Shown here one piece after another: positions 56,686-64,000 of a DNA stretch of 64,000 bases (position 1 is its first letter; each line of letters starts with the position of its first letter). The DNA lies in assembly GCF_032362555.1 (NCBI RefSeq), contig NC_083515.1, forward strand, positions 6,545,001 to 6,609,000, read 5' to 3'. The notes under the pieces are model-generated. The model ran no database searches. It saw nothing but the letters and a program-made list of their open reading frames with translations, and was not told the origin of the DNA. Position numbers and translations under genes: made by a program. Source of the stretch: Amyelois transitella (lineage: Eukaryota; Arthropoda; Insecta; Lepidoptera; Pyralidae).

Positions 56686-59600
56686 TCACTTGGCTACAAA
56701 CGGCGAAAGGTCGGGGAACTTGAAGTTAATGTTGGGTCTTCTGGGCGCCCGCGCGTGGAGCGGCGCGGCGGCGGCGGCCCCGCACTGCGCCGCACACACG
56801 TCGTCGCGCAGCACGGCGTCGCGCGGCCACTCGCGCAGCAGCTGCGCGCAGTCCGTGATGCGCAGGGATGCGCATTGGGCCTGTTCGTCACATTCATAAT
56901 GTTACCCGGGCTAAAGTTAGAATAGGACCACTTGTTCGATAGGATATTGTATAAGGCGATTTAAGGAAAGGCTAATAAACTAAGGATTCTTCTTGTACAT
57001 GCTAACTGTAGCGGGAGCCATGAGCGATGACAATGGATAATAATAATGATGCGTATAGATATCGCCACACTAACAATCTGTCACTATTTGAATCTCGATT
57101 CCATTTTTGACCCTGAACGTGGCCTATCAGTCTTTTTAACACTTTTGGCCTTGTTACCCCGCAAGGGATATATGGTCTAGTATTTGAACATAATTGGCCC
57201 ATTTTTGCATGCGATGCAAGGCAGCGATACCTAATACAATAAAAAGGCGGATTCTCCGACGGCGATAGAACAGCATTGCGTCGAACTAACACCCCAAGCT
57301 GACTACTCTAACTTCAAAAGTTGGATGTTTCTATGTATAAAATAACTTACTCCTTCAGCAGTACAGATGCATGATGTGCAAGGCGAGGGGAAGGCGGACT
57401 CTCCGACGGCGACAGAGCGGCCCGCAATGAGGCAGCCTTGAGCTGAACTCTCGCGCCAAGCAGACAGATCCAGTTTCGGCAAAGATGAGCACGGGACGCG
57501 GGGATTTCTGAAAACAAACAAGATTATTTATTATCAAAAACTTGCTTGCTTACAACATTAACAACATTGTTGTTGTTTTTCGTTGGATATCTCCTTATTA
57601 ACGAACGAAACATTAGTGATGATGATTGAATTGGATCACTTACAAGAAGTTGCTGGGTAGATCAAAGGCCGCGCGTTGGATGTCTCCTTCAATGTCGAAG
57701 TTGTCGCACATGATTTTACTGAGAGTGGTCTTTCTGATCTCTGCTAATTGGCGTTCAGTGAACTTCGCTGCGGGGTTGTCATTCTCGTACCTAGAAGACA
57801 ATAACGGGTTAACAATGCGGGTAAAAATTAGTACTATGTTTTTCGCCGCATAAGTCTTCAAAAACAAAGGCGCCTTGCTTACTGACTGATACATAGTTTT
57901 TAACAATACAATCTGTAGTGCATGTTATTGAGAGGCCAATTTACGCCTAAAAATTTATAAAATAAAAAGAAAAAATGTTATACCAATATCTGTCACATTT
58001 CCTGAGCTGCCTGAACTGTATCGCGATGATGCAAGCGAAGGTAGGTCCTACTAATCCACCCTGTAGCGGCCTTTCGCTCATACCTCCAGGGAATAGATCG
58101 ATGTCGTCCACAGTCGGGTATATCCTTTTTAGTCTGAAATTATTAAAATTAATTTGTTAAGAATAAAAAAGTTGATGAAATGAGGTTTACAAGATGATGA
58201 GACAAAGAAGGATTAGTCAAAGCAGTTTAACGTTGACTCAAATTAGTTAGATTTATTAATCACCAACCTAGCAATAACTTCATCGGGTATTTCCCTCGAT
58301 AGATCATCAAAAGTAGCGGCTCTCTTCAAATTACACAGCGCTCTGTAGTTATTATAGCTGGGGATTCCATGATCTCTAGCTCTTTGGATGTTCAAGGCAA
58401 TCAGGTCGACGCCAGAAAATGGAATGCGACGATCTTCGAACAAATGGTTAGTGACTTCTCCGGTGATGAACTGGTCAAGGGTCTCCATGGGGGTGGAAGC
58501 GAGACCTCGAATAAGTTCGTCTGTTAATCCAGGATGCTGAAAACGCAAAGAAAATCTTGCTAAAGTTGGACGTATGGTGTGAAGACCAGCAAACCACACG
58601 AATAATAATATACTAAATATTAGCACCGGTAATAAGAAAGCAGAATTAGTGGTCCAAAAAAGTTTAGGACCACTTTACTTTTTAAGACTAAGATTGTAAA
58701 GCAAAACAAAACTTTTAGTGACACCTTGAGTTAAATCGTCAACGTTAATTTTTTGTTTATTGATTCTAATCTGTGATTTGAACTTGCTTTAAAGGATGTG
58801 TAAGGACTTACTTCCATAAACAGGTCAGTTTTAAAGAAGCCGTCTCTGAGCAGGATTGGAGGCTCCACAGGTTGGAAGGTAGGCGACAGTCGGGGCAAGT
58901 GGGGCCTCAATAGGGAGTGGCCGATTCTATACGCGGCTGATGCAAACTCAGTCACTACAGCTGGGTTACAGGTTGGCGAGTATTCCTTGTAGTAACCTGG
59001 TGAAAAGAAATATTTCTTTCAAATGTACCTACTTAGGAAGTATGCAGAGATCGTGGCAAGTGAAAAGATGTAGTCTCTGCCTACCCCTCCGGGAAAAAGG
59101 CGTGATTTAATGTATGTATGTACTTAGGTAATGGGAAACATTTTATTTTTGAAGTATTTCATGGGGTTACGTGTATCCTCAGCTTGTGTTTGTGTTTCTT
59201 TCAGCTGCTATATTATCAGTTCATGTTCTAGAGTCTCAGAACGTTGCTTCTATCGGTACCATTTAATGGAGAATTCTTCCCTTCGTCCGCCAATACTTAG
59301 GTGAGTTTGAAGAGTTTTGTTTCTTTTATTTTAACTTCTTGAAAAATCCCACATTCTCTTTATTTGTTGGCAGTCCATGAAAAAACTTGACAATCATCAT
59401 ACAATAGGTGATTAGTTTTTTCACAGTTTTCAGTAAATTTCACAGTCCATGTGAAATTTACTTGAGGATAAATAAATATATACGGGACAAATTACACAGA
59501 TAACAGCTGAGCTATCCTTTTTGAGTTCATACAAATTAAATTTACCTGAAGGCAACAATTTGAGTCCATACAGGTTGACAGCGTTCCAAGAGAGCAGCCT

Positions 59601-62600
59601 CGGCAAGAACTCGTTGTATATGATGTGCATGAACTCAGCGGCGATGATGCGCCGCGTGTGCTCGAACAACAGCTCGGCGTCCCAGTGGGGGTTCACTCCT
59701 CTCAGACCTTCCACCAGGCGGTTGTGTTCTCTTAGGAAGATGGTGTGGATGGCTGTGAGACCGGGCTGTTCTGAAGCGCGGCCGTCACCTGTAAGACAGT
59801 ATTTATGTATAGTCAATTAAGACTTGGGAGTTCATATAGGAACGAAGTCCTCAGCCAAAACCAAGTCATTACAAAACATATAAAATTTACTTTGAAGCTT
59901 GTTTGTTGTTTCTGAAGGACGCAACCAGAAAATCCACCATAGTTTGCGTACCAGTTTACAATAATAACCGTAAGAGGAATAAGTTTTAAATCTAATAATA
60001 AAATAATGTATTCTTTCAAATAATCTTTCAAAATAATAATGCGACAAAATACGTGTACAATTAACTTCCAACTTACCGGCAATGAAACAGAATCCACTGG
60101 CTGCTTTACACTCAGGGTGAGAGTCAGACCTCGGCAGTAACTCCCGGCCTCCGTGCGGGTTTACCGTTGCGTTCAATCTGCCGTTGAAACCCCTCAACTT
60201 CCTCACGATGCAAGGGTTTTCACCGTATATAACTGATGCGTCGATGTATGGGGTGTTCTGGTTTACTTGTTCTCTGGGACCTGTAATAATAATTGAAACA
60301 CCAATAAGAAGATGAGCAGTAATTTCACGTAGGTTTTACTTACCTTCCCGTCTTTATCCTTTATGGGGTAGATAGACAATGGTCATAAGACTACAATAAG
60401 AGTACTATAAACTACCTTTAACTGGGTGGCTTAATTATGAAATTAAGATTCAGAGAGAGTGATATATTGCTAACGCATCGCCTAAAATATGAGTTCTCAG
60501 TTTACGCTAAAATTTTAAGACCGGCCCAAATGGTGACTGAATTCGTTAAAAACCTTTACACTTACCCAAACTCTGCTGTCCAGGTAGACTTCTCATGAAG
60601 GGGAAGCATAGTCTCTCTCCCGAAGTAATGTTAACTTCAGGGTAGTAATGGTCTCCTCTTGGAACAGGGAAGGGATTGCACTCAGGGTGGACAGTGCGCG
60701 GTGAATCACAGGAGCGACAGTCGGGGATCGACTCGTGGAAACCTAAGAAACGGCGGTATAATTAATAAAAAAATGTCAGTCGTCTATTCATTATCTGAAG
60801 AATTACGAGAAATAGTAGCAGTTATATTCGAAGTCAACATCAAGCAATCAACCTGGAAAATTTTATAAAACCTTAAAAGAGACAGAAAATCATTGTGACA
60901 ATTGTAGTCTGGTCTCCTAATAACTTCGACTGCAGGTGGCATGTTTTCAAGTATCTGTTCACCAAAGACCCTTTATGTCATGATGAGCTCAACAACCAAG
61001 ATTAGTGTGATCTACATCATCATCATAAGCGTGAACCAGGTAAGGTTAAAAACGTTATGGTCGTATATTTTCTAATTTTTATATTTTCAAGTATTTTATA
61101 AAGTATTTCCCAAAATACCTTTATGTATCGGAGTCATAGTGAGCTCGTGGTCCAAGAATTGCGCAAACTGCATGGTCATGAGCGTGTACCGAGTATGAAG
61201 ATTGGAGATGTCAGGATGGATCACTGTGGAGATGACACGCGGGGACGGAAGAGGGGTTCCCGTCACAGAGTTGATGCGGGGACGGCTCACTCCTGAAAAG
61301 TAATTGGTTCATAAGTGCTTCGGTTGTTAGTTATCAGGGGAAACAGAACATTCTAATCTAATGTATGCGAGCCTACCGTGAACTTAAATCCTTGTTGTTA
61401 CAAATAATTTGAACAGTATTGACAAAGATGAAATCTTGCTTTAGATAGTAGAACTTTTAATAGATAAGACCAATTTAAAGAATAACTGATATTAAACAGA
61501 TTCAACAAAAAAAAACAGAGTACAATACTCCTTTAAAATTTAAGCATAATAGAAGTTTTCGAGTAATATTGAAGTTTAATGTGTGAATTGTCTGATCGAT
61601 ACTCATTTCAAAAACATTGAACACGAAAATTTTAAACTAGTCACAAGCAAAATTGAGATCACTAATTGGAATACGAACCATCTTCATAAACCGGTGGCAG
61701 CAACCTAGCGAACGTGGTCAAACTCTTTCCCAAGTTCGGGTTCCTAAGGTTATTGCAGTATCCCGTGTAAGTCCTGAAGGGGTTATCAGGATCGCAGGAC
61801 CCATTATCGTCGCATTGGGGTTCGATGCTCGGCCCAAGGTCCTGTCCGATGAAGCTGCTCACATCAACGTTCTGGAGGGAATCTACAAATTCGTTGGACG
61901 TACTAAAGCCGAGACTGTCATCGAATATTTGGCGTTTACGGCGGTTTCTGAAAACGATAATAAAATGCAACTGTTCATGTTATCAACGTTACTGAAAGTA
62001 TTTTGAAGCCTTCATTTGGAAATCTTCGAACTTAAATGATCTTATAAACATGGCCTTGCAGAACCTTCGATCATCATGCAAAAATGGGAGTCTCGATTAG
62101 TCTATAAGATAATTGACAAGTGATTTACGAGATGTATCTATTAAAGAAGTAAGTATCGAAATTCGAAACATTATTTTACCCGCCGTGGATGTTGTTAAGC
62201 AGTTCATTCGTTGCGAATTCGAGGAACAACGAGGTGTTGGCCAGTTTTAGCGCGTACTTGTTGGCCTTAGAGAAGGAAGCTGCTGTTCCTACTGGCGATT
62301 TTGGATCAGCTCCACCACCTTCAACAATGGAAGAGAAACAATTTGATTTATCTAGAATTTGCCAAGTAAAGAAGTTTTCAAAGTTCAACGACAACTAATA
62401 AATCCTTTAAAATCTTGATAAATTAAAACATATTGTTTTAGATAAGCCATCTGGATGTTCGCAATCCAACAATAATTTTGTCACTTTTAAACTTACGTGA
62501 CTCCCACAGCATGTACTCCAATCGTTTCCTCTCAGCCATCTCCTGCTTGGCTTTCTCCAGAGCTGTGGAGAGCATGTCTTGTGATAGCCTTTCAGCCGCT

Positions 62601-63908
62601 TTGGCACCGCTCTCATCTCTCCATGCGTTTAGTTCCAGGCGGCTATGCTGAGAACAATGTTGAGCTGCGTTCCTGTAATAAAAGTTCATGGGTTTTAGTA
62701 AACTTACATATCCAAAGTTAGGAAATTTATAAAATGTAATATGACAATTCGTCATAATCCCGGCTTTATGACTATGATTTTAGTGACGAAAAGTCAGATC
62801 AGATCGAACTTAATGTTATTCACTTACAAGTAAGGATCCTCTTTGACGAACACTTTGGGCTGGATATTCTGCAAAGAGTCATCTGCAGCGCACAAAAGGC
62901 CTGAAAGTGTAACTTTTCTGATAGCTCCGAGTTGTTCCGGCACAAACGATGATGGTGGGATGTCGTTTTCATACCAGAATCTGCACATAGAAAAAGCGTA
63001 ACTGAAATTTACTAATACCAACTTTTTAAGACTTACAAAAATAAATAAAAAGAACTAAGAAGCTTGAATACTTTTTAAAGACACTTATTCATTATTTGTG
63101 TACACAGGATGATCATTTTCTCCATGTAAGCTCTATCGCGACCGATAGTTTAGGTAACTGTTAATATAAAGAACAATGAGTATTTTTCACATTCTTTATT
63201 ACTCAATGAAAAGCTTAAACTTACCTGTCGCTTTTTTTAAGATTAGCGAATTGCATCGCAAGAACGCATGCGATGGTAGACCCGACCACCGCGCCGTTGG
63301 CTGCCTTCTCTAAAGCTCCAGCAATCATTAGCTCTACATCTTCTGCATTCCTGAAAACAATAAAAATTGTATTACCTTTTTAATTCCAGTAGTTTCCTCT
63401 ACAGGTCTTAATTTAAAGATCTTTCAGTAATCTGGAGAGATTACCTGACTACAAGAAGATACCGAAACTTTGGAACCTCGCAGTTCTCAACTTAATAGTT
63501 TTGAATAATAAGATCAATCGAAATACTTAGCTGACTTAATCTCTACTTATAGCTCATCAACTAAAGTCTCCAAAGATTTTGATTGTAATGGTTGGTTTAT
63601 ACATTCCCAATTCTCTCAAGTACAGTGCTACTCCGTGGTACTGGAGTGGTTAATCGCGGGAAAATAAAATTCACTTACTTATACATATCAGCCAGCATTT
63701 CGACTTGAGACCTCTCGAAGCCCATCTTCTCAAAGTCTCTGAAGGTTTTGATGGGGGTGGTTGGTTCGCACATACGCAATGCTCTTAAGTACGACGCTAC
63801 TCCGTGGTCTCTGGCGCGGTTGAGATCGAACTGGGCAGAGGCTGGAAAGTTGGACACTTTGTGGGCTACAGTGCGAACTAGGTGTTCCAGGGTAACTGTC
63901 GTGTTGAT
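56686..63908 (-). CDS. DBLOX: Double heme peroxidase, DBLOX type (5' end outside window)
   Basis: Sixteen in-phase exons give 997 residues to a TGA at 56,686: 63,679-63,908; 63,225-63,350; 62,828-62,980; 62,497-62,672; 62,180-62,318; 61,679-61,947; 61,119-61,292; 60,566-60,742; 60,077-60,280; 59,546-59,788; 58,812-58,996; 58,268-58,536; 57,984-58,133; 57,644-57,790; 57,351-57,507; 56,686-56,880. The fragment opens in the last third of a first animal-heme-peroxidase domain ([20 protein letters not shown]), then a linker with a furin-like RRKRQ (about 277-281), then a complete second domain: [12 protein letters not shown], distal His in [10 protein letters not shown] (about 413), Arg/Glu in [11 protein letters not shown] (about 569-570), proximal His in RIGHSLL (about 657) and [18 protein letters not shown] Cys-rich tail ([13 protein letters not shown]) ends it. 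Two peroxidase domains in one chain is the insect DBLOX layout. The last exon uses a weak GAACAG acceptor, chosen by family similarity and frame. Confidence 0.88.
56918..57185 (+). repeat. Diverged family A copy in the last peroxidase intron
   Basis: GAATAGGACCACTTGTTCGA, AAGGCGATTTAAGGAAAGGC, CTGTCACTATTTGAATCTCG and GTTACCCCGCAAGGGATATA line up with family A; an unrelated stretch interrupts the middle. Confidence 0.6.
59036..59125 (+). repeat. Family B 3' end in a peroxidase intron
   Basis: AAGTATGCAGAGATCGTGGC, GTCTCTGCCTACCCCTCCGG and AAAAAGGCGTGATTTAATG with an ATGTATGT tail. This is the cleanest example of the family B end. Confidence 0.75.
60345..60500 (-). repeat. Diverged family A copy in a peroxidase intron
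   Basis: CCCGTCTTTATCCTTTATGG, GGTAGATAGACAATGGTCAT and TATTGCTAACGCATCGCC match the reverse complement of the 3' half. Confidence 0.55.
63548..63660 (-). pseudogene. Decayed duplicate of peroxidase exon 63,679-63,908
   Basis: The plus-strand text TGCTACTCCGTGGTACTGGA matches CGCTACTCCGTGGTCTCTGG of the live exon. GGTTGGTTTATACATTCCCA, TCTCAAGTACAG and AAAGTCTCCAAAGATTTTGA match the corresponding stretch in the same order. The copy has an indel that breaks the RDHG frame and sits in the intron 20 bp downstream, in gene sense, of its parent. It is a tandem partial exon duplication that has decayed, not an alternative exon. Confidence 0.7.
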
Positions 63909-64000
63909 CTGAAATGGTAAGTTATTAAAGCTATAATTCAGATAACCAATTGTTTCAATAAGTTTGGCAGAGAAAAAGATATGTGTATTAGTTGCCGCTG

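Noticed and set aside
1-64000. CRISPR arrays, LTR elements, endogenous viruses or other virus-like elements
   Set aside because: No spaced direct-repeat array, long terminal repeats, integrase, capsid or envelope-like coding region was seen. The only tandem array is the STRAP minisatellite, which has no spacers.

Overview
The window is AT-rich insect nuclear DNA, almost certainly from a moth or butterfly. The evidence is many short exons with GT-AG introns, orthologues of conserved animal genes, and several interspersed-repeat families typical of Lepidoptera: tRNA-headed SINEs, repeats ending in an ATGTATG tail, and Helitron-like elements that start TC and end CTAG. No bacterial or viral gene was seen.

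Layout. 1-15,700 has no gene I can support; it holds degraded repeats and one GC-richer island (about 5,290-6,300) that could be a distant promoter or non-coding first exon. 15,883-16,896 (+) is an intact, intronless cathepsin B. 18,411-20,606 is a 2.2-kb DNA transposon-like element with matching inverted ends and a SINE inserted in it. 22,513-27,949 (-) is a seven-exon PMEL/GPNMB-like membrane glycoprotein. 29,214-31,026 (+) is a two-exon, two-membrane-span protein with two PPxY motifs. 33,215-33,856 (-) is ALG14 and 34,408-43,435 (+) is the 17-exon PGAP1, head to head. 44,454-44,735 (-) is SPCS1. 45,993-53,148 (+) is the seven-exon WD40 protein STRAP, whose last exon is copied into a 102-bp tandem array. 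56,686-63,908 (-) is the 3' part of a double heme peroxidase (DBLOX type), running off the right edge.

How the genes relate. ALG14 (second step of the N-glycan lipid precursor), PGAP1 (GPI-anchor inositol deacylation) and SPCS1 (signal peptidase complex) all act at the ER membrane and are direct neighbours. STRAP, the peroxidase and cathepsin B have separate roles. Gene models were built by hand from splice sites; reading phase closes across every intron for PGAP1 (1,127 aa), STRAP (324 aa), the PMEL-like protein (498 aa), the PPxY protein (201 aa) and the peroxidase (997 aa in the window).

Most notable: the STRAP terminal-exon minisatellite with repeated stop codon and splice-donor motif; a short retroelement with a textbook twin-priming 5' inversion and an 11-bp target duplication; the 2.2-kb inverted-repeat transposon; decayed exon copies within and beside the peroxidase gene; a GC-AG intron in PGAP1; and several long near-perfect hairpins. 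I do not see a clearly new biological system; these are the places I would look first.
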